DNA from: Lysobacter stagni
Lineage (GTDB): Bacteria > Pseudomonadota > Gammaproteobacteria > Xanthomonadales > Xanthomonadaceae
Length of the DNA: 64,000 nucleotides
Assembly: GCF_030053425.1 (NCBI RefSeq)
Contig: NZ_JASGBI010000001.1
Location: 3,294,001 to 3,358,000 of the forward strand
Reading direction: 5' to 3'
The notes beneath the pieces were generated by a model that worked only from the letters and a program-made list of their open reading frames with translations, did not search any database and was not told where the DNA came from. Of the stretch, positions 41,090-49,787 are shown in pieces; within the stretch, counting starts at the first letter, position 1; every line of letters starts with the position of its first letter. The position numbers and the translations under genes were made by a program.

Positions 41090-41776
41090 TCACGAGGTCA
41101 CCGGCTCACGACTCGGGTGCGCTTCGCTTGCCGTGGCCACGGGCACCGAGCGCGCGATCAGCCACTGCGCCAGCCAGTAGCTCGCCAGCACCGCGGCGGA
41201 GGCCGCCGCGAACGGTGCGACGAAACGATCCCACGCCAGCAGCGCATCCGACAGGACGAAGAAGGCGCCGCCCCAGGCGGCACTCGCGCTGGCAGCGTCG
41301 TGTTGACGCCACCACACGGCCAGCGCCTGCGCGGCCATCGCCGCGAGCACCATCACGTACACCACCACCGGCGGACGCAGTTCGCCCGGCAATCCGGGCC
41401 AGAGCTGGCTCAATACCGCACCGGCAACCAGCGCGTACACCGCGAACGGCCATGCCGCGGCGAACCAGCGCCCGCGCTGCCGCAACGCCAGCAGGTAGGC
41501 GATGTGCGCCAGCAGGAAGCTGGCCAGTCCCGGCACGAAGGCGTCCATCGGCAACATCAGGAACACATCGCCCAGCGTCGACAGCAGCAGGCCGGCGATC
41601 AGCCAGACGCGGTAACGCGGCAGCGAGGTCGATGCGCGCCACGCGATGGACGCGATCAGCAGGGTGGTCAACGGCTTGCACACCCAGTGCAGCCAGGGCA
41701 TGTGCGATGCATACGCACCCGCGATGGCGAGCAGCGCGCTGACCGCGATGGCACCGCGCAGCGCGGGCGACGTCAT
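41090..41776 (-). CDS. YhhN-family membrane protein (lysoplasmalogenase-like)
   Basis: The 228-residue protein is almost entirely hydrophobic with about eight membrane helices. YhhN/TMEM86 features include VCKPLTTLLIASIAW, GLLLSTLGDVFLMLP and GGAFFVLSDALLAWDRF, with the conserved aspartates of the family. TMEM86 hydrolyses lysoplasmalogens; bacterial members are less well characterised, so the reaction is inference. The ATG at 41776 is five bases downstream of the preceding gene's stop, so the two genes probably form one transcript. Confidence 0.88.
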   Translation of the reverse strand: MTSPALRGAIAVSALLAIAGAYASHMPWLHWVCKPLTTLLIASIAWRASTSLPRYRVWLIAGLLLSTLGDVFLMLPMDAFVPGLASFLLAHIAYLLALRQRGRWFAAAWPFAVYALVAGAVLSQLWPGLPGELRPPVVVYVMVLAAMAAQALAVWWRQHDAASASAAWGGAFFVLSDALLAWDRFVAPFAAASAAVLASYWLAQWLIARSVPVATASEAHPSREPVTS

Positions 41777-41781
41777 GCCCG

Positions 41782-42429
41782 TCACAGCGCCAGTCGCCGC
41801 TGCCACTGCAACCCCACGCGGATGCGCTTGCCCCAGTCGCCGTCCCATTCCACCGGAAGGCCCGCCGCGGACATCGCAGCGACGATGCTGCGCGCAACCG
41901 ACTTCGCCGCCGTCTCGTCCTCCTCGACCGCGCCGTAATTGAGGTACAAGCCGTGGCCGTCGATGGCGCTTTCCGTGTCCTGCATGTGGAAGAAGGCGTA
42001 ACCCTGCACGGCACCGCCGCGCTCGCGGGTGGCGCGCATCTCCTCGCCGATCTCGGCGACGCCGCAGGTACCGCAGCAGGTGAAGTTCTGCCGGCACACC
42101 ACGCCCTGCGATTCCAGTGTCGCGAACGCCTGCTCCAGGCGGTCGTGGTCGGTCAGTGCGGGCCATGCGGCGCTATCGGTGCGATAGGCCGAGATCTCGT
42201 CCTCCAGGATGCGCTGCGCGTGGGTGCGCAACAGCGCCTCCCCGTGCGGTTGTGCGTCGACGACTTCCAGTGCGCCCTCGACGATCGCGTCCGGCGCCAC
42301 GTAGCCGCCGCGCAGGTCGCGCACGATGTAGTCGCGAAGCTCGTTCACCAGTTCGTCGAACGCCTGCGCGTCCGCCGGTGCCACGCCATTACCGCGCCGG
42401 AAGAGTCCGGCGAACCAGTTCCAGGCCAT
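41782..42429 (-). CDS. DUF6891-like protein
   Basis: The 215-residue soluble protein has a helical N-terminus (ADAQAFDELVNELRDYIVRD) and a Cys-containing segment, VVCRQNFTCCGTCGVAEIGEE, then GYAFFHMQDTESAIDGHGLYLNYGAVEE. This pattern matches the DUF6891 family, of unknown function. Two closely spaced Cys pairs could bind metal, but this is inference. It lies five bases upstream of the YhhN-like gene. Confidence 0.7.
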   Translation of the reverse strand: MAWNWFAGLFRRGNGVAPADAQAFDELVNELRDYIVRDLRGGYVAPDAIVEGALEVVDAQPHGEALLRTHAQRILEDEISAYRTDSAAWPALTDHDRLEQAFATLESQGVVCRQNFTCCGTCGVAEIGEEMRATRERGGAVQGYAFFHMQDTESAIDGHGLYLNYGAVEEDETAAKSVARSIVAAMSAAGLPVEWDGDWGKRIRVGLQWQRRLAL

Positions 42430-42486
42430 GCCAACCCCCTGTCGTCCCCTTCGACCGGCGTAGCTTCCTCCGTCCGGGGGCTGTAC

Positions 42487-43023
42487 TCAACCTTCCGGTG
42501 CCGGAGCGGGGGTCGCCGGTCGGGTGCACCCTTCGGGAACGTCCTCGTTGGCCGATCGCACGCCATCGGGTGGCGAGCACGGAACGCGCTCCAGGACGAC
42601 CCCGTCGATGGTGCCGCGCACCCCGCACGACTCGGGAATGCACCCGGGCCCGGGGTACGAGGTGGTGATCGAGCCGCCGTGGAACTCCAGCACGAGCGGG
42701 CACTGCGGCTGACCGGAGCTGGTGGCGACCAGGCGCGTCCCTTCGCGTCGACCGGTGCCATGGAACGAGCACGAATGTCCGTTCGTCCAGACCGTCTCCA
42801 GGCCGACGTCGTACCCGCTGCCGATCGCCGGGCGGAGCACCAGCTCGTCGCGCAGCCGGATGCAGTCGCCCCAGCCGCTTTCGGTGGCGGCGGTGCGGAA
42901 GCAGATGTCCTTGGGCGCCGATACGTAGATTTCGGCCTGCGCCGCCCGCGGCGGTGCGGCCGGCAACGGCGCCGCGGTCACGGAGAGCACGGCCAGCAGG
43001 ACGCCGACCGTGCGCGGGTTCAT
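42487..43023 (-). CDS. Secreted Cys-containing protein of unknown function
   Basis: The 178-residue product begins with a signal peptide (MNPRTVGVLLAVLSVTAAPL, cleavage near PAAPPRAAQA). The mature part holds eight cysteines (for example ICFRTA, GDCIRLRDEL, HSCSFHGTG, QCPLVLEF, GCIPESCGVRG), suggesting disulfide bonds in the periplasm or outside. I recognise no family. Its ATG overlaps the mltD-like stop (ATGA at 43020-43023), so it is translationally coupled to that transglycosylase, which hints at an envelope role. Confidence 0.75.
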   Translation of the reverse strand: MNPRTVGVLLAVLSVTAAPLPAAPPRAAQAEIYVSAPKDICFRTAATESGWGDCIRLRDELVLRPAIGSGYDVGLETVWTNGHSCSFHGTGRREGTRLVATSSGQPQCPLVLEFHGGSITTSYPGPGCIPESCGVRGTIDGVVLERVPCSPPDGVRSANEDVPEGCTRPATPAPAPEG

Positions 43024-44576
43024 CCCTCGCAGCCCTTGAGCTTGAGCTTCTGTCCCGGCTTGATGGAGTAGCGCGGCGCCTTGAGCTTGTTGGCGCGGGC
43101 CAGGTCGCCGGTATCGCACTGGAACTTCTGCGCGATGGCGGTGAGCGTCTCGCCGCGCTTGACGGTGTAGGACGTCGGCCGCGACGGCTTCGCGCGCGCC
43201 TTGGGCGCACTCGGGGCCGGTGCGCCCGCCGAGCCCGTGCCGGCGCTCTCGGCCTCGTACACGGCGTCGTCCGACGGCAGCGGCGTCACCGGGCCGGTGC
43301 GCACGATCGCGGAACTGGCATCGCTGATCACCAGCGTATGCGCCAGGTCGGCGCGCTGGCCCTGCACGCAGTAGCGGCCATACAGGCCGACGATCTTCGT
43401 GGTCGCGTTGAGCGTCGTGCCGGTCGGCAGGTAGCGGTCGGCCTCGTAACGCGGGTTGAGGTTGCGCAGCGCGCGCATGAACCCCTCGCGCGTGCCGCCG
43501 TTGCCCAGGCAGATGGTCAGTTCGTAGATCGAACTGGGCTTGGACAGGCGCAGCATCGCCGGGTGCGCATCGACCTTCGGCAGGGTCAGGCCGTATTCCT
43601 TCGGATGCAGGAACAGCCATGCCGCGGCGATCACCATCGGCACGTAGTCGCGGGTTTCGGCCGGGAACTGGTTGTAGACCGACTCGTCCCAGAAGTTGCG
43701 GCCGCCCGTGCTGCCGTACACCCGCTGTGCACGGCCCTCGCCGCCGTTGTAGGCCGCCAGCGACAGCTCGATGCTGCGGTTGAGCTGGCCCAGGCGCTCG
43801 TTGAAGTACTCCGCCGCGGCCTGCGCGGAAGCACGCGCGTCGTAGCGCGTGTCGAAGCCGGTGCCGTCCTCGCCCAGGCCGAAACGACGACCGGTGCTGT
43901 ACATGAACTGCATCGGCCCGGCCGCGCCGGCACGGGAGGTGGAATGCACGCGCCCGTTGGATTCCTTCGCCATCACGCCGAACAGCAACGCTTCGGGCAG
44001 GCCGGCGCGCTGGAACTGCGGCCACATCAGCTGGCGCATGTACTGGTAGTTCTCGAAGCTGTCGATCAGCGCCGGGCGCATGTCGGTCAGCCAGCGGCGG
44101 ATGCCGGCCTGCACGGCCGGGTTGTACTGCACCATCTTCACGAACTGCTGGCCGTCGGCGCTGAGCAGCGCGGCGGCGCGCGCGGCCTCGGGCACGTCGG
44201 CGGTGACGCTGCCGGGGCCTTCGTCGTCGTTGTCCTCGGGCACTTCGTCGCCGGCGGCCACATCGGCGTTCTGCTTCAGCAGGCGCTTGTAGGCGGTGAG
44301 CATGGTCGTGGGCGAACAGCCCTTCTGCTTCACGCAGGCGGCCATCACGTCCTCCATGTCCTCCAGCGACGCATCGACCTCGGTGCGTCCGGCCGGGTCC
44401 GCGTTGGCGATGGCGACCAGCCCCTGGCGATAGCGCGTCTCCGCCGCCTGCATGCGCTGGTTGAGGGCATCGACCGCGGCCTGGTCACGCTTGGAAAGGG
44501 CATGGGCATCGGGCGCGAAAACGACAGCCAGGCCGAGCGCCAGCAGCGCAACGGAAGAACGGGCAAGTACAGGCAT
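43020..44576 (-). CDS. Lytic transglycosylase with LysM (MltD-like)
   Basis: Membrane or periplasmic lytic transglycosylases cleave peptidoglycan to 1,6-anhydroMurNAc. With the ATG at 44576 ([20 protein letters not shown]) the product is 518 residues with a signal peptide; a TTG three codons earlier is possible. The SLT domain carries the catalytic Glu in MAKESNGRVHSTSRAGAAGP and AAYNGGEGRAQRVY; one LysM lies at the C-terminus (YTVKRGETLTAIAQKFQ). The N-terminal 130 residues are helical and unlike typical MltD. A single LysM is fewer than in E. coli MltD. Confidence 0.88.
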   Translation of the reverse strand: MPVLARSSVALLALGLAVVFAPDAHALSKRDQAAVDALNQRMQAAETRYRQGLVAIANADPAGRTEVDASLEDMEDVMAACVKQKGCSPTTMLTAYKRLLKQNADVAAGDEVPEDNDDEGPGSVTADVPEAARAAALLSADGQQFVKMVQYNPAVQAGIRRWLTDMRPALIDSFENYQYMRQLMWPQFQRAGLPEALLFGVMAKESNGRVHSTSRAGAAGPMQFMYSTGRRFGLGEDGTGFDTRYDARASAQAAAEYFNERLGQLNRSIELSLAAYNGGEGRAQRVYGSTGGRNFWDESVYNQFPAETRDYVPMVIAAAWLFLHPKEYGLTLPKVDAHPAMLRLSKPSSIYELTICLGNGGTREGFMRALRNLNPRYEADRYLPTGTTLNATTKIVGLYGRYCVQGQRADLAHTLVISDASSAIVRTGPVTPLPSDDAVYEAESAGTGSAGAPAPSAPKARAKPSRPTSYTVKRGETLTAIAQKFQCDTGDLARANKLKAPRYSIKPGQKLKLKGCEG

Positions 44577-44798
44577 GGACGGCAACGGACAGCGGGGGCA
44601 GCCGGCAGGTTAGCCGCGTGCTTCGAGCCGCGGCAAGCCTTGTCGCCGTGAAGTCGCATGAACGGGGCTGCCATCACAATGCGATCAACCCCTTCGCCCG
44701 GAAATGCAAGAAAACCTCCTTCCGATGCGCCACCGGCCACGCTTCCGCTGCGGCGCGGCGCTCGTCCACAATCGCCGCACCTCCCCCTGGAGTCCGCC

Positions 44799-46325
44799 AT
44801 GGACCCGATCCTGATCGGCAAAGCCGTCACCACGCCCACCTCGCTGCCCGACACGCAGGGGCACGTCTTCCTGCTGCCCCGGTTCGGCAACCGCCACGGG
44901 CTGGTCGCCGGCGCCACGGGCACCGGCAAGACGGTGACGCTGATGACACTGGCCGAAGGCTTCTCGCGGCTGGGCGTGCCGGTCTTCCTGGCCGACGTGA
45001 AGGGCGACGTCGCGGGACTTGCGGTGGCGGGGACGCCGAACGACAAGTTGCAGGCGCGCGCGGCGGAGATCGGCATGGACGGCTACGCGCACGAAGCCAA
45101 CCCGGTCGTGTTCTGGGACCTCTTCGGCAAGCTCGGCCATCCCGTGCGCACGACGGTGAGCGAGATGGGCCCGACGCTGCTCTCGCGCGTGCTCGAACTC
45201 AACGACACGCAGTCCGGCGTGCTCGACATCGTGTTCAAGCTGGCCGACGATCGCGGCCTGCTGCTGCTCGACCTGGAAGACCTGCGCGCCCTGCTGGGGC
45301 TGGTGGCGGACGAGCGCAAGGACATCTCGACCAGCTATGGCCTGGTCAGCGCACAGTCCATCGGCGCCATCCAGCGTTCGCTGTTGCGGCTGGAACAGGA
45401 AGGCGGCGAGATGTTCTTCGGCGAGCCGGCGCTGGAACTGTCCGACCTCATGCGCACCACGCCCGACGGCCGCGGCACGGTCAACATCCTCGCGTCCGAA
45501 CAACTGGTGCTGAAGCCGCGCCTGTATTCCAGCTTCCTGCTGTGGCTGCTGTCGGAACTGTTCGAGACGCTGCCGGAAGTGGGCGACCTGGACAAACCGA
45601 AACTGGTGTTCGTCTTCGACGAAGCCCACCTGCTGTTCGACGACGCACCGCCCGCGTTGCAGCAGCGCGTGGAGCAGGTGGTGCGTCTGATCCGCTCCAA
45701 GGGCGTGGGCGTGTACTTCTGCTCGCAGTTCCCCGACGACGTGCCCGACGAGATCCTCGGCCAGCTCGGCAACCGCGTGCAGCACGCGCTGCGCGCGTTC
45801 ACGCCACGCGACCAGAAGGCGGTGAAGACCGCTGCGGAAACGTTCGTGCCCAATCCGGCGCTGGACGTCGCGAAAACCATCTCGCAGCTCGGCACCGGCG
45901 AGGCGCTGGTGTCCACCCTGCAGGACAAGGGCGTGCCGATGCCGGTGGAGAAGACGCTGGTCGCGCCACCGCGCTGTCGCATGGGCGCGATCACGGAGGT
46001 CGAGCGCGTCCACGTCCGCGGCACCAGTCCGGTCGGCCAGAAGTACGACCAGCGCGTGGACCGCGAATCGGCCGCTGAGATGCTCGCCACGCGCGCCGAG
46101 TCCGCCGCGCAGCAGGCCAAGGCGCCGCCGGCCCGCACGCGCGAACAGGATGAAGCGCAGGACAGCGGCTTCAGTCAGTCCGTGAAGGACGCGGTGTTCG
46201 GCACGAAACGGCGCCAGGGCATGGTGGAAACCATGGCCAAGCAGACCGCGCGCACGGTGGGCAACCGCATCGGCCAGCAGATCGTGCGTGGACTGCTTGG
46301 CAGCATTTTCGGCGGTAAGCGCTGA
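44799..46325 (+). CDS. HerA-like ATPase (DUF853)
   Basis: The 508-residue protein starts at the ATG preceded by GGAG six bases upstream. It has Walker A GATGTGKT near residues 39-46 and Walker B VFVFDEAHLLF near 270, and the DUF853 features VPVFLADVKGDVAGLAVAG and CSQFPDDVPDEILGQLGNRV. HerA-type FtsK-fold ATPases translocate DNA in archaea with NurA; bacterial DUF853 members have no established function. A Gln/Ala/Arg-rich segment and a C-terminal GNRIGQQIVRGLLGSIFGG follow the ATPase core. No nuclease partner is adjacent. Confidence 0.88.
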   Translation: MDPILIGKAVTTPTSLPDTQGHVFLLPRFGNRHGLVAGATGTGKTVTLMTLAEGFSRLGVPVFLADVKGDVAGLAVAGTPNDKLQARAAEIGMDGYAHEANPVVFWDLFGKLGHPVRTTVSEMGPTLLSRVLELNDTQSGVLDIVFKLADDRGLLLLDLEDLRALLGLVADERKDISTSYGLVSAQSIGAIQRSLLRLEQEGGEMFFGEPALELSDLMRTTPDGRGTVNILASEQLVLKPRLYSSFLLWLLSELFETLPEVGDLDKPKLVFVFDEAHLLFDDAPPALQQRVEQVVRLIRSKGVGVYFCSQFPDDVPDEILGQLGNRVQHALRAFTPRDQKAVKTAAETFVPNPALDVAKTISQLGTGEALVSTLQDKGVPMPVEKTLVAPPRCRMGAITEVERVHVRGTSPVGQKYDQRVDRESAAEMLATRAESAAQQAKAPPARTREQDEAQDSGFSQSVKDAVFGTKRRQGMVETMAKQTARTVGNRIGQQIVRGLLGSIFGGKR

Positions 46326-46402
46326 TCCTGCGCTTCGCGCAGCATCCCGGGGGGCCCTTACCACGGGGGCTATCCTCCGACCCGCAACGCAAGGAGTTCG
46401 TC

Positions 46403-46897
46403 ATGCATGAATCCCGTTCGATGTCCGCGACGCTCGCATGTGCTCTGCTGTGTGCACTCTCGCTGTCCGCGTGCAAGCCGAAGGCTCCGGCAGAGACCGC
46501 CGCGCCGCCCGTCGAGCCGGCCACGACCACACCCGCTGCCGATGCAGGTCCCGTCGCACAGAGGGCGCCGTTCGACGTGAAGGCCTTCGCCGGCACTTTC
46601 ACCGGCACCCTGCCCTGTGCCGATTGCCCCGGCATCGACACGCGCATCGTCCTTGCAACGGACGGCACGTACACGATCACCGAGAGCTACCAGGAGCGGA
46701 CCGCACCCGAGCTCCATGGCGACGGCACCTGGACGGTCGAGGAGAACGACCAGCGACTGCGCCTGGATCCCAACAGCAAGGACGAACGCGACCGCCTGTT
46801 CGCGATCCTGTCGCAGGACGAGATCCGCCAGCTGGACCTGGAAGGCAAGGCCATCGAAAGCAGCCTGCCGTACAACCTCAAGCGCGCCACGCCGTGA
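46403..46897 (+). CDS. NlpE-N-terminal-domain lipoprotein
   Basis: The 164-residue product has a lipobox (LCALSLSAC) and an NlpE-like domain: FAGTFTGTLPCADCPGIDTR, VLATDGTYTITESYQER and FAILSQDEIRQLDLEG. E. coli NlpE signals surface attachment and lipoprotein-trafficking stress through Cpx; it has an extra C-terminal OB domain that is absent here. The CxxC in PCADCPG is conserved with NlpE. AAGGAG lies six bases upstream of the ATG. No Cpx genes are in the window. Confidence 0.85.
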   Translation: MHESRSMSATLACALLCALSLSACKPKAPAETAAPPVEPATTTPAADAGPVAQRAPFDVKAFAGTFTGTLPCADCPGIDTRIVLATDGTYTITESYQERTAPELHGDGTWTVEENDQRLRLDPNSKDERDRLFAILSQDEIRQLDLEGKAIESSLPYNLKRATP

Positions 46898-46972
46898 CGC
46901 GCGCGGTGCGTCGATGATTGCGCTTCGCACCGGATACGCCACGATGTGCGGCACGCATTAACGGAGCACCGC

Positions 46973-47482
46973 ATGGGTCGCTGGCGACCACCGCCTGAAA
47001 AGAGCACCGCGCTGATCACGCGCGCAGGCCACGACCGGCTCAAGTCCGAGCTGGACGACCTGTGGCGCGTGCAGCGCCCGGAAGTGGTCAAGGCCCTGGC
47101 CGCCGCCGCGGCCGAGGGCGATCGCTCGGAGAATGCCGAGTACACCTACCGCAAGAAGCAGCTGGGCGAGATCGACCGGCGCGTGCGCTACCTCAGCAAG
47201 CGCGTGCCGGCCCTGCGCGTGGTGGACACCGTGCCCAGCGATCCCGAAGCGGTGTTCTTCGGCGCGCGTGTCGAGATCGAGGACATCACCAGCGGCGAAA
47301 CCCAGCGCTACCGCATCGTCGGTCCCGATGAGACCGATGCGAAGGCCGGCTGGATCAGCATCGACTCGCCGCTGGCGCGGGCGATGCTGAAAAAGCGCCT
47401 GGACGACGAGTTCGAGGCCATGCTGCCGGGAGGCGCCGCACGTTTCGTGATCGTCGACGTCGCCTATGACGATGCAGCCTGA
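46973..47482 (+). CDS. greB: Transcription elongation factor GreB
   Basis: GreB rescues backtracked RNA polymerase by stimulating transcript cleavage. The 169-residue protein has the coiled-coil tip acidic motif in [20 protein letters not shown] and [18 protein letters not shown], and a C-terminal FKBP-like domain. GreB rather than GreA is favoured by [12 protein letters not shown] and the [10 protein letters not shown] segment. The ATG has GGAG six bases upstream. Its last 17 bases overlap the next gene. Confidence 0.94.
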   Translation: MGRWRPPPEKSTALITRAGHDRLKSELDDLWRVQRPEVVKALAAAAAEGDRSENAEYTYRKKQLGEIDRRVRYLSKRVPALRVVDTVPSDPEAVFFGARVEIEDITSGETQRYRIVGPDETDAKAGWISIDSPLARAMLKKRLDDEFEAMLPGGAARFVIVDVAYDDAA

Positions 47483-47936
47483 TCCCATCGCACTGCGTCC
47501 CGCGATGCCTGGCGACGCGGCCGCAATCAGCGTGCTGGTGCGGGGCCTTGCACGGCGCTGGATCGTGCCGGACTGCAGTGAGGAAGGCGCCGCCGCGCTG
47601 CTGGAGTCGATGTCCGAGGAGAAAACACGTGAGCGGTTGCAGGAAGGCTACCGCTACGTCGTCGCCGAACGCGGCGATCGCATCGTCGGTGTGGCCGCAC
47701 TGCGCCTGCCTTCCCACCTGTACCACCTGTTCGTTGCCGAAGAGGCACAGCGCCTGGGCGTGGCGCGACGCCTGTGGGAATCGGTGCGCGAGCACGCCGA
47801 CCCGGCCGCGCCGGTCACCGTGAACGCCTCGCGTCACGCGCGGGCGGTGTACGACCGGTTCGGATTCGTCGAAGTGCAGCCCGAGCAGCTCGACCGCGGC
47901 ATCCTGCGCACCCCGATGATCTGGCACTGGCGCTGA
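47466..47936 (+). CDS. GNAT-family N-acetyltransferase
   Basis: The 156-residue protein has the GNAT acetyl-CoA motif A in [21 protein letters not shown] and a C-terminal [20 protein letters not shown] segment. The acceptor is unknown. The start at 47466 overlaps the end of greB by 17 bases; an ATG two codons later is an alternative. This overlap suggests cotranslation with greB. Confidence 0.85.
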   Translation: MTMQPDPIALRPAMPGDAAAISVLVRGLARRWIVPDCSEEGAAALLESMSEEKTRERLQEGYRYVVAERGDRIVGVAALRLPSHLYHLFVAEEAQRLGVARRLWESVREHADPAAPVTVNASRHARAVYDRFGFVEVQPEQLDRGILRTPMIWHWR

Positions 47937-47993
47937 CGGCAACCCGCACGCGGCTGGTGTAGCGTGGCCGCAACGCGTATCGACGGAGCCGAC

Positions 47994-49229
47994 GTGGACA
48001 ACCAGGCGCAGGGGCTGCTCACCGCCATCGCCATCGGCCTGCTGATCGGCGTGGTGCGCGAACGCCATCATCTGGGCGGCGGACCCACCATCGCCGGTGT
48101 GCGCACGCACGCGATGGTCGCCATCGCCGCGGCGGTCGCGGCGACACTCGATCCGCTGGTGCTGGTCGCGGTGGTGCTGGCCGTCGGCGTGCTCGCACTC
48201 GCGGCGTACCTTCGTACCCGCGACACCGACCCGGGCCTCACCGGCGAGATGGCGCTGCTGGTCACGGCGACACTCGCGGCCTACGCGCACCACAACGCAT
48301 CCATTGCCGGCGGGCTGGGCGTCATCGCCGCGGCACTGCTGTTCGCCAAACAGCCGCTGCAGCGTTTCGCCCGCGACATCGTCAGCGAACGCGAAGTGCA
48401 GGACGGTCTGTTGCTGCTGGCCTCGGCGGTGGTGATCCTGCCGATGCTCCCCGACACACCGGTCGACCCGTGGGGCGTGCTGGTGCCCTCGAAGCTCTGG
48501 CGCCTGGTCGTGCTGGTGATGGCGGTGGGCATGCTCGGCCACATCGCCCTGCGCACGGTGGGCGGGCGCTGGGGGTTGCCGGTGGCGGGCTTCTTCTCCG
48601 GCTTCGCCTCGTCCACCGCAGCCGTCGCCGGTTTCGGCCAGCGCACGCGCGACGACGCGGCGTTGACGGCATCGGCCGCATCGGCTGCGCTGCTGGCGAA
48701 CCTCGCCTCGCTGCTGTTGCTGGTGGGCGTGCTGTTCGCGGTGGCCCCCGCGCTGGTGCTAGCCAGCGCATGGCCGCTGACGGCGGCGGCCGTCATGCTT
48801 GCACTGGCCGCGGCGATCGGCCTGCGCCGACAGGGCGAATCGCCCGACCTACCACGCGAACCCGAAGCGCGGGCCTTCAAGCTGAGCCACGGCATATTGC
48901 TGGCGGTGATCATCGCTGCCGTACTGGTGCTGTCGGCGTGGCTGAAAACGATCTTCGGCGAAGCAGGCGCGGTGGTCACCGCGATGCTGGTCGCCCTGGC
49001 CGAACTGCAGGCGGCCGCGGCGAGCATCGGCCAGTTGTCCGCCACCGGCGGACTGAGCCTGCCGCATGCGCAATGGGGCATCGTCGGCCTGCTGGTGTCC
49101 AGCACCATCGCCAAGACCGCCCTCGCCTTCGCCAGCGGCAACCGCCGCTACGCACTGCACGTGGGCGCGGGACTGCTGGGAATGGCGCTGGCCGGCGCGG
49201 GCGTGACGTGGTGGGTGGTGAGCGTATGA
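47994..49229 (+). CDS. MgtC/SapB-DUF4010 membrane protein
   Basis: The 411-residue protein is a multi-helix membrane protein. The N-terminal MgtC-like region (LLTAIAIGLLIGVVRERHH) is followed by a DUF4010 half (GRWGLPVAGFFSGFASSTAA, GQLSATGGLSLPHAQWGIVG). Function is not established; MgtC relatives affect magnesium adaptation and ATP synthase. I prefer the GTG at 47994 because GGAG lies five bases upstream; a GTG ten codons earlier also reads through. Confidence 0.85.
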   Translation: MDNQAQGLLTAIAIGLLIGVVRERHHLGGGPTIAGVRTHAMVAIAAAVAATLDPLVLVAVVLAVGVLALAAYLRTRDTDPGLTGEMALLVTATLAAYAHHNASIAGGLGVIAAALLFAKQPLQRFARDIVSEREVQDGLLLLASAVVILPMLPDTPVDPWGVLVPSKLWRLVVLVMAVGMLGHIALRTVGGRWGLPVAGFFSGFASSTAAVAGFGQRTRDDAALTASAASAALLANLASLLLLVGVLFAVAPALVLASAWPLTAAAVMLALAAAIGLRRQGESPDLPREPEARAFKLSHGILLAVIIAAVLVLSAWLKTIFGEAGAVVTAMLVALAELQAAAASIGQLSATGGLSLPHAQWGIVGLLVSSTIAKTALAFASGNRRYALHVGAGLLGMALAGAGVTWWVVSV

Positions 49230-49258
49230 CGCGGCCTAACGCGCAACTCACCTGAAGC

Positions 49259-49289
<31 letters not shown>

Positions 49290-49462
49290 TCGTGGATTTT
49301 GCGACTTCGGAGCGAGCCGAGCACCGGAGCCGGAAAAGGGCGAAGAGTCGCCCACTGTTTGAGTGCCGCGAAGCGGCGCGAGTTTGGGCGACGACCCTTT
49401 TCTGGCGAGGAGCGCAGGGAACCGCCGCGCAGCGGCGGATCGCGGAGGGAGCCAGCGGTTTT

Positions 49463-49507
49463 GGTTACTTTTGCCAAGACAAAAGTAACCCGCCCGTTTT
49501 CGGGCGG
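49463..49507. repeat. Two adjacent perfect palindromes
   Basis: GGTTACTTTTG (49463-49473) and CAAAAGTAACC (49480-49490) form an 11-bp stem with a 6-base loop. It shares a base with CCGCCCG TTTT CGGGCGG (49490-49507), a 7-bp stem with a TTTT loop. The first resembles a dispersed intergenic palindrome of Xanthomonadaceae; copy number cannot be checked here. Both could end transcription from either side. Confidence 0.75.
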
Positions 49508-49551
49508 AAGCTTTTGCTTTTGCTGTTGCCGTTGTCTTTGCAGTGGTTGCC

Positions 49552-49753
49552 GTCATTCCCGCGAAGGCGGGGTCTTCTGGGTCGCCGCATGGCGGCACTA
49601 TCCACGTGCCCGACGTATCACGAGTGTGGCGACTGAAAGTTGGATTCCCGCCTTCGCGGGAATGACAGCAGTGGTCCAGCCTTCGCGGGATGACGGCATT
49701 GGTCCAGCCTTCGCGGGAATGACGGCAGTGGTGTCCCGCCGCCGCGGGATGAC
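49552..49753. repeat. CGCGGGAATGAC-type repeats: inverted pair and 29-base tandem array
   Basis: GTCATTCCCGCGAAGGCGGG (49552-49571) is inverted relative to a copy at 49644-49666. From 49651 the core CCTTCGCGGGAATGAC recurs at 49651, 49680, 49708 and (degenerate) 49738, a period of 28-30 bases. The whole unit repeats with its spacer (GGTCCAG), so it is a tandem repeat and not a CRISPR array. The 558-base gap 49230-49787 holds only this, the hexanucleotide run and the palindromes; short open frames here are low-complexity and not credible genes. Confidence 0.8.
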
Positions 49754-49787
49754 CCGTCAGGCAGCGACCGCAGCCACGTCCACCACC

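Noticed and set aside
49651..49753. CRISPR array
   Set aside because: The 29-base period comes from whole-unit tandem duplication with near-identical spacers; there are only about four copies and no cas genes.
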